This document shows, piece by piece, positions 25,373 to 34,901 of a DNA stretch of 64,000 bases (its first letter is position 1; each line of letters starts with the position of its first letter). The translations under genes were made by a program, and so were the position numbers. This DNA is from Brucella grignonensis (GTDB lineage: Bacteria > Pseudomonadota > Alphaproteobacteria > Rhizobiales > Rhizobiaceae). The notes below the pieces were generated by a model. The model made no database searches. It was not told the origin of the DNA and was given only the letters and a program-made list of their open reading frames with translations. The stretch covers positions 62,001 through 126,000 of the forward strand of contig NZ_NNRL01000164.1 in the NCBI RefSeq assembly GCF_002252505.1, read 5' to 3'.

Positions 25373-25858
25373 ATGTCTGGTTTAACTGTCTGCCTCTGGT
25401 TTGATAACAAGGCCGAAGAGGCAGCCAATTATTACGTGTCGCTCTTCCGTGATCTGGGAAGGCCCGCATCAATTGATGGTTTCATCCGCTTTGAACACGG
25501 TCATCAAACTGGCGGTACGGATGTCGTGACCGCAAACTTTACGCTTGACGGACAGGCCATGACCGCTCTGAATGGCGGACCAGAGTTTAAGTTCAATCTG
25601 GCCACATCGCTTATTTTGAAATGCAAGGATCAGGCAGAGCTTGATGCATTTTGGAATAGGTTACTGGAAGGTGGCTCGCCTTTGGAGTGCAGTTGGCTTA
25701 CTGATAAATACGGCTTCGCCTGGCAAATTGTGCCGGAATTCCTGCTGGATATTTTGCAGGACGGTGCGCCGGACGTCAGACAGCGTGTCGCAAATGCCAT
25801 GATGACAATGGTCAAGATTGATATTGCGACATTGGAAGCCGCCCGGGACGCTCGTTAA
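25373..25858 (+). CDS. VOC-family protein, PhnB/3-demethylubiquinone-methyltransferase-like
   Basis: 161 residues; starts MSGLTVCLWFDNKAEEAANY, the typical opening of the PhnB-like 3-dmu-9_3-mt domain (CLWFD...AEEAxxxYxSLF). Central strand TANFTLDGQAMTALNGGPEF and FNLATSLILKCKDQAELDAF, then SPLECSWLTDKYGFAWQIVP, where the family has CGWLxDxxGxxWQIVP. These are not methyltransferases; function unknown, often near stress regulators. GGAGG lies eight bases before the ATG. Convergent with the FAD monooxygenase, overlapping its stop by four bases. Confidence 0.87.
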   Translation: MSGLTVCLWFDNKAEEAANYYVSLFRDLGRPASIDGFIRFEHGHQTGGTDVVTANFTLDGQAMTALNGGPEFKFNLATSLILKCKDQAELDAFWNRLLEGGSPLECSWLTDKYGFAWQIVPEFLLDILQDGAPDVRQRVANAMMTMVKIDIATLEAARDAR

Positions 25859-27096
25859 TTTCGCACGGCCGCAACAGCGTCATAGCTATAAAGCCAGTCC
25901 AGATCTTTCAGGAAATTATCAGAACTACGCACGGCAAAGAGCATGTTGCGGCCAAGCGCAAAGACGCCAGTCGCGTGATAGGCAAATCTATTCAGCTGTC
26001 CTCGTTTGGCGACAGCAGCAATCCGTTCCTTGCGCACTTTGTCGAAATGCTGAAGTGCTGCCGGTTGATCGGTCGCATCCAATGCCTCCGCAAGCGCTGC
26101 GGCGTCTTCAATGGCCATGGCTGCACCTTGCGCCCCAAAAGGCGTAACAGCATGAGAAGCATCACCCAGCAGGATTGTGCGTCCTTCGCAGACAAATTGC
26201 GCGTCCGGCATTTCGAACAATGGCCAGTAAGTCCATTCTGGCGCTGTAGCGATCACATCACGGACTGCCGGATGCCAGTTCTGGTAAATTGATTTGAGCC
26301 GCTCGCGATCTCCGACCTTTGACCAGCCTTCGCCCGGATTCTCACCGCCAGTTATTGCGACGAAGTTGAAATACGTCCCACCTTTGACCGGGTAGGCGAT
26401 AAAATGAACCTGTTTACCCAACCATGCCGATACAGCCTTTTTCAGCGGCAGTGCATTGGAGAATGTTGCGGGTAAGTCACTGGCGGCGATAGTGCTGCGC
26501 CACGCGATGTGTCCGCTGTAGCGGGCCTTGCTATGCACAGCATTGGCCCGCTCTGCCGACCACACACCATCGCATCCAAGGAGATAGTGCGCCTTGATAG
26601 TCTCGGTTACATTTCCGCGGCGAACCTCAGCCTCTATCTCTTGGCCAATAACTTCGTGTCGAATGATTTCCGAGCCAAGATTAATGTTTATTGCAGGGTT
26701 TTCCAGGCAGGCAGCAAGGAGAGCTGATTGCAGATCGGCGCGGTGGCAGACGAGGTAAGGATGGTGCCAGCGCTTGAGCGCTTTATCGCCAAGCTCCATC
26801 GTGAGAAGGGGGCGTGCGCTGCGACTATCAACGAGGAAAAGCGCTTCGGGCGTGACAGCTTGTGTGGTGAGCCTGTCGGCAATACCCAAGCGTTGCAAAT
26901 GGCGCATGGCGTTTGGGGCCAGTTGCAGGCCCGCACCAACTTCAGAGAGTGTCGTGGCTTTCTCGAAAAGCTCTACTGACCAGCCTCTGGCTGCAAGTTC
27001 AAGCGCTGCACTTAATCCTGCAACGCCCGCTCCTGCAATCAATATGCGCCCTTTGCCCAAGCTACTTTCAGGCAGCTTTGTCGGCAGGGGCTTCAT
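25855..27096 (-). CDS. FAD-dependent monooxygenase (salicylate-hydroxylase-like)
   Basis: 413 residues from MKPLPTKLPESSLGKG; the frame is open to 27201, and the chosen start overlaps the upstream zinc-protein gene by about 29 bases. FAD motifs: ILIAGAGVAGLSAALELAAR (GxGxxG), VGAGLQLAPNAMRHLQRLGI, LLGCDGVWSAER (DG) and TILLGDASHAVTPFGAQGAA (GD). It is a group A flavin hydroxylase; close families use NAD(P)H and O2 on aromatic acids. No aromatic-catabolism genes are near, so substrate is open. Confidence 0.87.
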   Translation of the reverse strand: MKPLPTKLPESSLGKGRILIAGAGVAGLSAALELAARGWSVELFEKATTLSEVGAGLQLAPNAMRHLQRLGIADRLTTQAVTPEALFLVDSRSARPLLTMELGDKALKRWHHPYLVCHRADLQSALLAACLENPAININLGSEIIRHEVIGQEIEAEVRRGNVTETIKAHYLLGCDGVWSAERANAVHSKARYSGHIAWRSTIAASDLPATFSNALPLKKAVSAWLGKQVHFIAYPVKGGTYFNFVAITGGENPGEGWSKVGDRERLKSIYQNWHPAVRDVIATAPEWTYWPLFEMPDAQFVCEGRTILLGDASHAVTPFGAQGAAMAIEDAAALAEALDATDQPAALQHFDKVRKERIAAVAKRGQLNRFAYHATGVFALGRNMLFAVRSSDNFLKDLDWLYSYDAVAAVRN

Positions 27097-27322
27097 AGAC
27101 GCAGCCCGCTGGAACAGTTTCGTCAGCATGAAGCTGCGCATTGTGACGGTAGAGCGTCGAGCAATAAGGGCAGACGACTTCGCTCTCATCACCCATGTCA
27201 AGGAAGACGTGTGGATGATCGAAAGGAGGGTTCGCGCCGACGCACATGAATTCCTTTACGCCGATTTCAATGGCATTATGGCCAGCGTCATTCTGGAAGT
27301 GTGGGATGATGTGATCGGACAT
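27068..27322 (-). CDS. Zinc-finger protein, NDUFS6-like complex I accessory subunit
   Basis: 84 residues with the zf-CHCC signature: KEFMCVGANPPFDHPHVFLD then VVCPYCSTLYRHN, giving the Cys-His-Cys-Cys ligand set. This family is the bacterial counterpart of the mitochondrial NDUFS6 subunit and is associated with complex I in alphaproteobacteria. Start MSDHIIPHFQ. The second such accessory gene in the window (with the NDUFS4-like gene at 9188). It overlaps the monooxygenase start. Confidence 0.87.
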   Translation of the reverse strand: MSDHIIPHFQNDAGHNAIEIGVKEFMCVGANPPFDHPHVFLDMGDESEVVCPYCSTLYRHNAQLHADETVPAGCVYEAPADKAA

Positions 27323-27520
27323 GATACGCTCCGGTGCTTGTGGATCGCGACATCTAAGTAGGATGGCTATTTTGGGTGGGTTTACCGCGAACGGCTTGTT
27401 TCTGGAAGCGTTTTCATCAATTCTGGAGACATTTCAAGCGGTTTGCTATCAAACTGTCATATGACAGCCATAGGCTTATGGTCGCGCCGGGATTTTCCGG
27501 TAAAAGCCGGGACAGGAAAA

Positions 27521-29815
27521 ATGAACGAAAACAGCGTTATGGCACCCCCAACCACCGATTTGGCCTCCAATGCGACCAACAAGGCCGCAAATGATGTTTC
27601 TGCTGGTAAGAACGGCAGCAAAGTTCAAAACGCTCACGAAGCTTTGAATGATGAAAAGACATCCGCGCTGATGCAAAGCCCCGAGCGCTTCGTCAATCGC
27701 GAGTTTTCCTGGCTTCAGTTCAATCGTCGTGTTCTGGAAGAAGCTGCGAATATCAGCCAGCCACTGCTGGAGCGCCTGCGATTTCTGTCCATTTCGGCCG
27801 CCAATCTCGATGAGTTTTTCATGGTCCGCATTGCGGGCCTTGCCGCACAGGTGCGTGCTGGCGTTGCCATGCGCAGTGCAGATGGCCGCACACCCCAAGA
27901 ACAGCTTGATTTCGTTCTGGAAGAAGTAGGGCGCCTTCAGGAAGGCCAGCAGGAGCGTTTGCGCACACTGCGCGAGGAGCTTGAAAAAGAGAGCATCGAG
28001 ATCGTGCGTCCATCGGCCTTGTCGAATCTGGAGAAGGACTGGCTTGAGAACCATTTCCTTGAGACAATTTTCCCGGTGCTGACCCCGCTTTCCATCGACC
28101 CGGCGCATCCGTTTCCGTTTATTCCAAATCTCGGCTTTTCCATTGCGTTGCAATTGGCGCGTCGTCTCGACGGTCATCCGATGACCGCACTTCTGCGCAT
28201 TCCTGTTGCGCTGAAGCGTTTCATCCAGCTTCCGACCGAGCAGCAGAATGCATATCGCTTCATCACGATTGAAGACGCAGTCAGCCTGTTTATCGGCCGC
28301 CTTTTCCCGGGCTATGAAGTGCGTGGTGCAGGAACTTTCCGCATCATTCGTGACAGCGATATCGAAGTGGAAGAAGAAGCGGAAGATCTCGTCCGTCTTT
28401 TTGAAACCGCATTGAAGCGTCGTCGGCGCGGTCAGGTTATCCGTATCGAGTTTGACTCCGAAATTCCTGAAGCGCTGCGCGTTTTCGTTGCCACTGAGCT
28501 TGGCGTATCGGAAAATCGCATCAGCGTTCTGGAAGGTCTTCTCGCGCTCAATATGATTTCGGAAGTCGTTTCGATTCCCCGTGATGATCTGAAATTCGTG
28601 TCCTATAATCCGCGTTTCCCCGAGCGTATTCGCGAACACGGCGGCGATTGCTTTGCAGCGATTCGCGAAAAGGACATCGTTGTTCATCATCCCTATGAAT
28701 CATTCGACGTTGTGGTGCAGTTTCTGCGTCAGGCGGCGGCGGACCCGGATGTGCTGGCTATCAAGCAGACGCTTTATCGTACCTCGAATGACAGCCCAAT
28801 CGTGCGTGCGCTGGTTGATGCTGCAGAAGCAGGCAAGTCAGTCACAGCGCTTGTCGAGTTGAAGGCGCGCTTCGATGAAGAAGCCAATATTCGCTGGGCA
28901 CGCGATCTTGAACGGGCTGGCGTGCAGGTTGTGTTCGGCTTCATTGAGCTGAAAACACATGCCAAAATGTCACTCGTGGTGCGCCGTGAAGACCAGAGAC
29001 TGCGCACATATGTGCATCTTGGCACCGGCAATTATCACCCGATTACCGCACGCATTTATACCGATCTGTCGTTCTTTACATCCGATCCGGATATTGCGCG
29101 CGATGTGGCACATATCTTCAACTTTATCACCGGCTATGCGCAGCCGGCTGAAGAGATGAAAATCGCTATTTCACCGCTGACGCTGCGGACGCGAATCCTC
29201 AAGCATATCGAGGACGAAATCACCAATGCGAAGGCTGGACAGCCTGCTGCGATCTGGATGAAGATGAATTCGCTCGTCGATCCACAGATTATTGATGCGC
29301 TCTATAAGGCAAGTCAGGCAGGTGTTCACATTGATCTGGTGGTGCGTGGCATATGCTGCCTGCGACCGGGCGTTCCCGGCCTGTCGGATAACATCCGCGC
29401 GAAGTCCATCGTTGGTCGTTTTCTTGAGCATAGTCGCATTTTCTGCTTTGGAAACGGGCATGATCTGCCATCTGGCAAGGCAATCGTCTATTTCGGTTCA
29501 GCCGATATGATGCCACGCAATCTCGACCGCCGCGTAGAGACACTGGTGCCTATCACCAATGCTACCGTGCATCAGCAAATCCTGTCGCAGATTATGTTTG
29601 CCAACATAATTGATAACCAGCAGAGCTATCAGCTACTTGCGGATGGCACCTCTCGCCGGATAGAAAAAGAAGATGGAGAAGAAGCTTTCAACGCGCAGGA
29701 ATATTTCATGACAAATCCAAGCTTGTCGGGTCGCGGAAAGTCGCTGAAGTCATCTGCCCCCCGCCTGATTGCGCATCGTAAACGTGCACAGGCGGAAAGA
29801 AACACAACTTCATGA
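27521..29815 (+). CDS. ppk: Polyphosphate kinase 1
   Basis: 764 residues from [12 protein letters not shown], chosen for ACAGGA before the ATG; the first 50 residues are a variable hydrophilic tail. Makes long-chain polyphosphate from ATP. Domains: N ([20 protein letters not shown]), H, and two PLD-like C domains. The autophosphorylated His is in [17 protein letters not shown], the second active His in [26 protein letters not shown] and [20 protein letters not shown] are further nucleotide/active-site blocks. Ends four bases inside ppx (ATGA), so synthesis and breakdown are coupled. Confidence 0.96.
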   Translation: MNENSVMAPPTTDLASNATNKAANDVSAGKNGSKVQNAHEALNDEKTSALMQSPERFVNREFSWLQFNRRVLEEAANISQPLLERLRFLSISAANLDEFFMVRIAGLAAQVRAGVAMRSADGRTPQEQLDFVLEEVGRLQEGQQERLRTLREELEKESIEIVRPSALSNLEKDWLENHFLETIFPVLTPLSIDPAHPFPFIPNLGFSIALQLARRLDGHPMTALLRIPVALKRFIQLPTEQQNAYRFITIEDAVSLFIGRLFPGYEVRGAGTFRIIRDSDIEVEEEAEDLVRLFETALKRRRRGQVIRIEFDSEIPEALRVFVATELGVSENRISVLEGLLALNMISEVVSIPRDDLKFVSYNPRFPERIREHGGDCFAAIREKDIVVHHPYESFDVVVQFLRQAAADPDVLAIKQTLYRTSNDSPIVRALVDAAEAGKSVTALVELKARFDEEANIRWARDLERAGVQVVFGFIELKTHAKMSLVVRREDQRLRTYVHLGTGNYHPITARIYTDLSFFTSDPDIARDVAHIFNFITGYAQPAEEMKIAISPLTLRTRILKHIEDEITNAKAGQPAAIWMKMNSLVDPQIIDALYKASQAGVHIDLVVRGICCLRPGVPGLSDNIRAKSIVGRFLEHSRIFCFGNGHDLPSGKAIVYFGSADMMPRNLDRRVETLVPITNATVHQQILSQIMFANIIDNQQSYQLLADGTSRRIEKEDGEEAFNAQEYFMTNPSLSGRGKSLKSSAPRLIAHRKRAQAERNTTS

Positions 29816-31353
29816 GTCCAGCAATCGCACAAGGCCGTTTGAAAGGCCTCAAGCCCGTCGCAGTCATCGACATCGGGTCCAACTCGATTCGTGTCGTGGT
29901 TTATGAAGGCATCGTTCGTTCGCCGACGGTGCTTTTTAACGAAAAGCTTCTCTGCGGTCTTGGCAAAGGATTGGCCAAGACCGGTAAGCTCAATGAAAAA
30001 TCTGTCGACATAGCATTGCGTGCGTTGAAACGGTTTCGTGTTCTGGCCGAACAGGCTGGCGCGATTTCCATTCATGCGCTGGCAACAGCCGCAGCACGCG
30101 AGGCGAAGAACGGTCCTGATTTCATCGCACAGGCCGAAGCCATTCTCGGGCGGCATATTGAAGTTTTGTCCGGCAAGGAAGAAGCCTATTATTCTGCGCT
30201 CGGCATTATTTCGGGGTTCTATAAGCCACAGGGCGTAACGGGCGATCTTGGCGGCGGTAGTCTTGAACTGGTCAGCGTCAACGATCACGAAGTCGGAGAG
30301 GGGATTACGCTTCCGCTCGGTGGTCTGCGATTGCAGGATATGTCCAACGAACAGCTTCCTGAGGCGGCTAAAATCACCCGCACGGAACTCGCGCGTGCAA
30401 CGCTGCTTGAACAGCATCAGGGACAGGTGTTCTATGCAGTTGGCGGTACGTGGCGAAATCTCGCCAAGCTTCATATGACGGCAAAGCACTATCCGCTTCA
30501 TGTCATGCACGGCTATGAGATGGACCCGGTGGAAGCGCAAAATTTTCTCAAGCGTGTTGCTAAAGGCAATCTCGACACGATGCGCGGTATCGAAGCAGTG
30601 TCGAAAAACCGCCGTCAGCTTCTCGCTTATGGCGCAACCGTTCTGCTTGAAACCATTCGCCGCATGAAACCATCCAAGGTCGTTTTTTCGGCTCTGGGTG
30701 TGCGTGAAGGCTATCTCTATTCGCTACTGCCTAAGAATGAACAGAGACTCGATCCTCTGCTGGCATCGGCGGAAGAGCTGGCGATCCTGCGTTCGCGGTC
30801 ACCGCGTCATGCACGAGAACTTGCAACATGGACGACGCTTTCTTTGCCGGTTCTCGGGTTTGACGAGACAGAAGATGAAAGCCGTTACCGGCAGGCTGCG
30901 TGTCTAGTTGCTGACATAAGCTGGCGCGCGCATCCTGATTATCGTGGCTCACAAGCCCTGAACATCATTGCGCATGGTTCTTTCGGTGGCATTGATCATC
31001 CTGGCCGCTCTTTCATGGCATTGGCAAATTATTATCGCCATGAAGGGTTGGTCGAAGACGATATCGCTCCGGAAATACTGCAGCTTGCGACGCCGCGTTT
31101 GCGTGAGCGGGCAAAGCTTCTCGGCGCGTTGCTACGCGTTATCTATCTACTTTCAGCGTCCATGCCGGGCGTGATTCCGCGCCTTTACTGGCGTGAAGAG
31201 GAGAACGGCATTGCGCTGGTTGTGCCGGGAGATCTGGCCGATCTTATTTCGGATCGTCCTGAAGGACGTTTGCAGCAACTTGCGAAGCTCACAGGGAAAA
31301 ACCTGTATTTTGCCGTCGGTGACAGTGCGATTGAAGCAAACGAGCATCATTGA
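29812..31353 (+). CDS. ppx: Exopolyphosphatase / pppGpp phosphohydrolase family
   Basis: 513 residues, actin-like ATPase fold. Phosphate-1 loop [18 protein letters not shown], catalytic Glu region [19 protein letters not shown], phosphate-2 loop [13 protein letters not shown]. The C-terminal 200 residues form an HD-like helical domain ([18 protein letters not shown] ... [20 protein letters not shown]). Removes terminal phosphate from polyphosphate. Overlaps ppk and is closed by a terminator. Confidence 0.94.
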   Translation: MSPAIAQGRLKGLKPVAVIDIGSNSIRVVVYEGIVRSPTVLFNEKLLCGLGKGLAKTGKLNEKSVDIALRALKRFRVLAEQAGAISIHALATAAAREAKNGPDFIAQAEAILGRHIEVLSGKEEAYYSALGIISGFYKPQGVTGDLGGGSLELVSVNDHEVGEGITLPLGGLRLQDMSNEQLPEAAKITRTELARATLLEQHQGQVFYAVGGTWRNLAKLHMTAKHYPLHVMHGYEMDPVEAQNFLKRVAKGNLDTMRGIEAVSKNRRQLLAYGATVLLETIRRMKPSKVVFSALGVREGYLYSLLPKNEQRLDPLLASAEELAILRSRSPRHARELATWTTLSLPVLGFDETEDESRYRQAACLVADISWRAHPDYRGSQALNIIAHGSFGGIDHPGRSFMALANYYRHEGLVEDDIAPEILQLATPRLRERAKLLGALLRVIYLLSASMPGVIPRLYWREEENGIALVVPGDLADLISDRPEGRLQQLAKLTGKNLYFAVGDSAIEANEHH

Positions 31354-31372
31354 GAAAGATGATCTGGAAATT

Positions 31373-31408
31373 AAAAGGCCGACTGGAGCTTCCTCCGTCG
31401 GCCTTTTT
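31373..31408. terminator. Intrinsic terminator of ppk-ppx
   Basis: AAAAGGCCGAC / GTCGGCCTTTTT stem, 13-base loop, T-run; 20 bases after the ppx stop. Confidence 0.9.
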
Positions 31409-31412
31409 GCTT

Positions 31413-31515
31413 AGGTCGCGTTTCGATCTGATTGGATCAGATCGGCGCTCTAAATATTTGTTTTAACACGCATCTTTGTCCGAAAACCGTTTCACACTTT
31501 TCGGGATGCGCTCTA
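31413..31515. repeat. Bru-RS-like palindromic repeat overlapping the rnd stop
   Basis: Near-identical to 21834-21936 and, inverted, to 34731-34832. Its outer end TAGAGCGCATCCC (minus strand) supplies the TAG stop codon of rnd. Confidence 0.9.
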
Positions 31516-32667
31516 CTGTAGTTCGACCGCCTGAATGCGCCGGTTTTCAAACTTGATGCCGATCTTGCCAGCGATGAGGTCGAGCGCCTTCTGGCCAAAG
31601 ACTTCACGACGCCAGCCATGCAGTGCTGGCACATTGGCGTTTTCGCCTTCTGCTGCGATCTTGTCGATATCATCAGAATTGGCGACGATCTTTGCCGCGA
31701 CGCCGTGTTCTTCGGTCACAAGTTTCAGCAACACTTTAAGAATATCTCCCGCTGCTGCACTGCCTTCAGGCGAATGCGACTGCTTTGGCAGGCGTGGCAG
31801 ATCTTCTTTCGGAATAGCAAGCGCGGCCTGAACGGCAGCCACAAGGCCTGCTGCCTGAGCCGAGCGTTCCCAGCCCTTGGGAATTGATCGAAGGCGGCCT
31901 AGCGCTTCCGCATCTTTTGGTTGCTGCTGAGCGATTTCTGCAATCGTATCGTCCTTGATAACGCGACCGCGTGGCACATTGCGTTCGCGTGCTTCGCGTT
32001 CACGCCATGCTGCTACGGACTGCACGATTGCAAGTTCAATCGGTTTGCGCATCCGAGTCTTAACGCGCTTCCACGCATCGTCCGGATGCAGATCATAGGT
32101 TTCCCTTGCGCTGAGTACGGCCATTTCCTCATTGACCCACTCGCTGCGACCTTCTTTCTCCAGTTCTGCTTTCAGATAGAGATAGATGTCGCGCAGATAG
32201 GTAACGTCAGCCAGCGCATAATCGAGCTGCTTGTCAGAAAGCGGGCGGCGACGCCAATCGGTAAAGCGGGACGACTTGTCGAGCTGCTTGCCTGTTACTT
32301 TCTGAACCAGCGCATCATAGGAAATCGCGTCGCCAAAGCCGCAAACCATCGCAGCAACCTGGCTGTCGAAAATCGGGGCAGGGATCAGATTTCCAAGATG
32401 AAAGACAATCTCGATATCCTGGCGCGCGGCATGGAAAACCTTGACCACTTTTTCATCGGCCATCAGCCGGAAGAATGGTGCAAGATCGAGGCCGGGAGCC
32501 AGTGCATCCACCAATGCAGTGTGGTCGGGAGAAGCCATCTGAATGAGGCAGAGCTCCGGCCAGAAGGTCGTTTCCCGAATAAATTCGGTATCGACAGTCA
32601 CAAAGTCGGATTTGGCGAGGGCGGATACGGCCTCTTCAAGGGCCTCTGTTGTCGTAATGAGCTGCAT
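31513..32667 (-). CDS. rnd: Ribonuclease D
   Basis: 384 residues from MQLITTTEALEEAVSALAKS (AAGAAG before the ATG; the frame is open to 32769). 3'-5' exoribonuclease that trims tRNA precursors. DEDDy active site: FVTVDTEFIRETTFWP, FHAARQDIEIVFHL, and DKQLDYALADVTYLRDIY. One HRDC domain follows (KPIELAIVQSVAAWREREAR ... VIKDDTIAEIAQQQPKDAEA). The TAG stop lies inside the palindromic repeat. Divergent from aspS. Confidence 0.95.
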   Translation of the reverse strand: MQLITTTEALEEAVSALAKSDFVTVDTEFIRETTFWPELCLIQMASPDHTALVDALAPGLDLAPFFRLMADEKVVKVFHAARQDIEIVFHLGNLIPAPIFDSQVAAMVCGFGDAISYDALVQKVTGKQLDKSSRFTDWRRRPLSDKQLDYALADVTYLRDIYLYLKAELEKEGRSEWVNEEMAVLSARETYDLHPDDAWKRVKTRMRKPIELAIVQSVAAWREREARERNVPRGRVIKDDTIAEIAQQQPKDAEALGRLRSIPKGWERSAQAAGLVAAVQAALAIPKEDLPRLPKQSHSPEGSAAAGDILKVLLKLVTEEHGVAAKIVANSDDIDKIAAEGENANVPALHGWRREVFGQKALDLIAGKIGIKFENRRIQAVELQ

Positions 32668-32884
32668 GTTCTTCTTTTTAGACAAAGGCGGGCCGCTTGT
32701 CGCGCCGCAAGAATGATATTGCGAGGGAATAACACGGAAATAGTGATTTTTGTCGACATATTCTGTCAAGCTGGTTTAACACAGACAGTGTCGGCTTGAC
32801 AAAGCGTGAGCAAAATGCGCTTTTCCGCCCGAATTTGCAGCGCTTTGCCTGCACAAGATTATTGAGTTCCAAAAGGCAGAAATC

Positions 32885-34672
32885 ATGCACCGTTATCGCA
32901 GCCACACCTGCGCAGCCCTTCGCAAATCGGATGTTGGTTCCAAAGTCCGTCTGTCTGGCTGGGTTCATCGCGTCCGTGACCATGGCGGCATTCTCTTCAT
33001 CGATATTCGCGATCATTATGGCCTGACGCAGGTCGTTGCTGATCCTGATTCGCCCGCGTTCAAGATTGCTGAAACTGTTCGTGGCGAGTGGGTTATTCGC
33101 GTCGACGGTGAAGTGAAGGCGCGTGCAGACGAAGCGGTAAACGCGAACCTTCCGACCGGTGAAGTCGAAATCTTTGCAACCGAGATTGAAGTTCTCGCTG
33201 CTGCCAAGGAATTGCCATTGCCGGTCTTTGGTGAGCCGGATTATCCCGAAGATATCCGCCTCAAGTACCGTTTCCTCGACCTTCGCCGTGAAACGCTGCA
33301 CAAGAACATCATGAGCCGCACCAAAATCATTGCCGCGATGCGTCGCCGCATGACCGAAATCGGCTTCAACGAGTTTTCGACGCCGATCCTGACGGCTTCG
33401 TCACCGGAAGGCGCACGCGACTTCCTCGTTCCAAGCCGTATTCACGAAGGCAAGTTCTACGCGCTGCCGCAGGCTCCGCAGCAGTACAAGCAGCTTCTGA
33501 TGGTTGCCGGTTTTGACCGTTACTTCCAGATTGCACCTTGCTTCCGCGATGAAGATCCACGTGCAGACCGTCTGCCAGGCGAATTCTACCAGCTCGATCT
33601 TGAAATGAGCTTCGTGACCCAGGAAGAAATCTGGGAAACGATGGAACCGGTCATGCGCGGCATTTTTGAAGAGTTTGCCGAAGGCAAGCCTGTCACGCAG
33701 AACTTCCGCCGTATCGCCTATGACGATGCGATCCGCACCTATGGTTCGGACAAGCCAGATCTGCGCAACCCGATTGAAATGCAGGCTGTGACCGAGCATT
33801 TTGCAGGTTCCGGCTTCAAGGTCTTCGCGAACATGATCGCCAACGACCCTAAGGTCGAAGTATGGGCTATCCCTGCCAAGACTGGCGGCAGCCGTGCCTT
33901 CTGTGACCGCATGAACTCATGGGCACAGGGCGAAGGCCAGCCAGGTCTCGGCTACATCTTCTGGCGCAAGGAAGGCGACAAGCTTGAAGGCGCTGGCCCG
34001 ATTGCCAAGAACATTGGTGAAGAACGCACCGAAGCGCTCCGCAACCAGCTGGGTCTCGGCGACGGCGATGCCTGCTTCTTCGTAGCCGGTCAGCCATCGA
34101 AGTTCTACAAGTTTGCAGGTGACGCACGCACCCGTGCTGGTGAAGAACTGAACCTCGTTGATCGTGATCGCTTCGAACTGGCCTGGATCATCGATTTCCC
34201 GTTCTACGAATGGGACGAAGACAACAAGAAGCTCGACTTCGCACACAACCCGTTCTCGATGCCGCAGGGTGGCATGGAAGCGCTGGAAACGCAGGACCCG
34301 CTGTCGCTCAAGGCTTACCAGTATGATCTGGTTTGTAACGGCTTTGAAATTGCTTCCGGTTCGATCCGTAACCAGCTGCCGGATGTGATGGTTAAGGCCT
34401 TTGAAAAGGTTGGCCTCAGCCAGCAGGACGTGGAAGAGCGCTTCGGCGGTCTCTACCGTGCCTTCCAGTATGGCGCGCCTCCACATGGCGGCATGGCTGC
34501 CGGTGTTGATCGCGTTATCATGCTGCTGGTCGGTGCAAAGAACCTGCGCGAAATCTCGCTGTTCCCGATGAACCAGCAGGCGCTTGATCTTCTGATGAAT
34601 GCGCCTTCGGATGTAACTCCAGCACAGCTGCGCGATCTGCACATTCGTCTGGCACCGACCCAGAAAAGCTGA
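32885..34672 (+). CDS. aspS: Aspartyl-tRNA synthetase (bacterial type)
   Basis: 595 residues. Class II synthetase with N-terminal OB anticodon domain ([20 protein letters not shown]), motif 1 around [20 protein letters not shown], motif 2 [22 protein letters not shown] and motif 3 [20 protein letters not shown]. The bacterial insertion (GAD) domain is present (about 290-420). Alphaproteobacterial AspRS is often the non-discriminating kind that also charges tRNA-Asn; this depends on whether the genome has asnS, which the window cannot show. Single-gene unit with its own terminator. Confidence 0.97.
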   Translation: MHRYRSHTCAALRKSDVGSKVRLSGWVHRVRDHGGILFIDIRDHYGLTQVVADPDSPAFKIAETVRGEWVIRVDGEVKARADEAVNANLPTGEVEIFATEIEVLAAAKELPLPVFGEPDYPEDIRLKYRFLDLRRETLHKNIMSRTKIIAAMRRRMTEIGFNEFSTPILTASSPEGARDFLVPSRIHEGKFYALPQAPQQYKQLLMVAGFDRYFQIAPCFRDEDPRADRLPGEFYQLDLEMSFVTQEEIWETMEPVMRGIFEEFAEGKPVTQNFRRIAYDDAIRTYGSDKPDLRNPIEMQAVTEHFAGSGFKVFANMIANDPKVEVWAIPAKTGGSRAFCDRMNSWAQGEGQPGLGYIFWRKEGDKLEGAGPIAKNIGEERTEALRNQLGLGDGDACFFVAGQPSKFYKFAGDARTRAGEELNLVDRDRFELAWIIDFPFYEWDEDNKKLDFAHNPFSMPQGGMEALETQDPLSLKAYQYDLVCNGFEIASGSIRNQLPDVMVKAFEKVGLSQQDVEERFGGLYRAFQYGAPPHGGMAAGVDRVIMLLVGAKNLREISLFPMNQQALDLLMNAPSDVTPAQLRDLHIRLAPTQKS

Positions 34673-34691
34673 TCCATCTAAGGTTTAAAAC

Positions 34692-34721
34692 AAAAAGCCC
34701 GGTCGCAAGACCGGGTTTTTT
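34692..34721. terminator. Intrinsic terminator of aspS
   Basis: AAAAAGCCCGGTC-GCAA-GACCGGGTTTTTT: long stem with stable GNRA-type loop and T-run, 20 bases after the stop. Confidence 0.92.
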
Positions 34722-34730
34722 GTTTGGCTT

Positions 34731-34832
34731 AGAGTGCATCCCGAAAAGTGTGAAACGGTTTTCGGACAAAGATGCGCGTTAAAACAAATATTTAGAGCGC
34801 CGATCTGATCCAATCAGATCGAAACGCGCTCT
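34731..34832. repeat. Bru-RS-like palindromic repeat (102 bp, best copy)
   Basis: AGAGTGCATCCCGAAAAGTG... left module, spacer AAAACAAATATTTAGAGCGC, right palindrome CGATCTGATC-CAATCAGATCG, end ACGCGCTCT. The outer ends (AGAG.../...CTCT) are inverted repeats too. Confidence 0.92.
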
Positions 34833-34850
34833 AATGAAAAGGCAAAAAGA

Positions 34851-34879
34851 AAACCCGGTGAGCGGAACTCACCGGGTTT
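34851..34879. terminator. Intrinsic terminator
   Basis: AAACCCGGTGAG-CGGAA-CTCACCGGGTTT, 12-bp stem; 22 bases beyond the stop of the minus-strand periplasmic protein. Confidence 0.88.
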
Positions 34880-34901
34880 CGTTTGATGAACCTAAGTTCG
34901 A

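Noticed and set aside
27476-28690. Long minus-strand frame (404 codons)
   Set aside because: Antisense of ppk, whose domains are complete.
29629-30540. Minus-strand frame (303 codons)
   Set aside because: Antisense across the ppk-ppx junction; both sense genes are certain.
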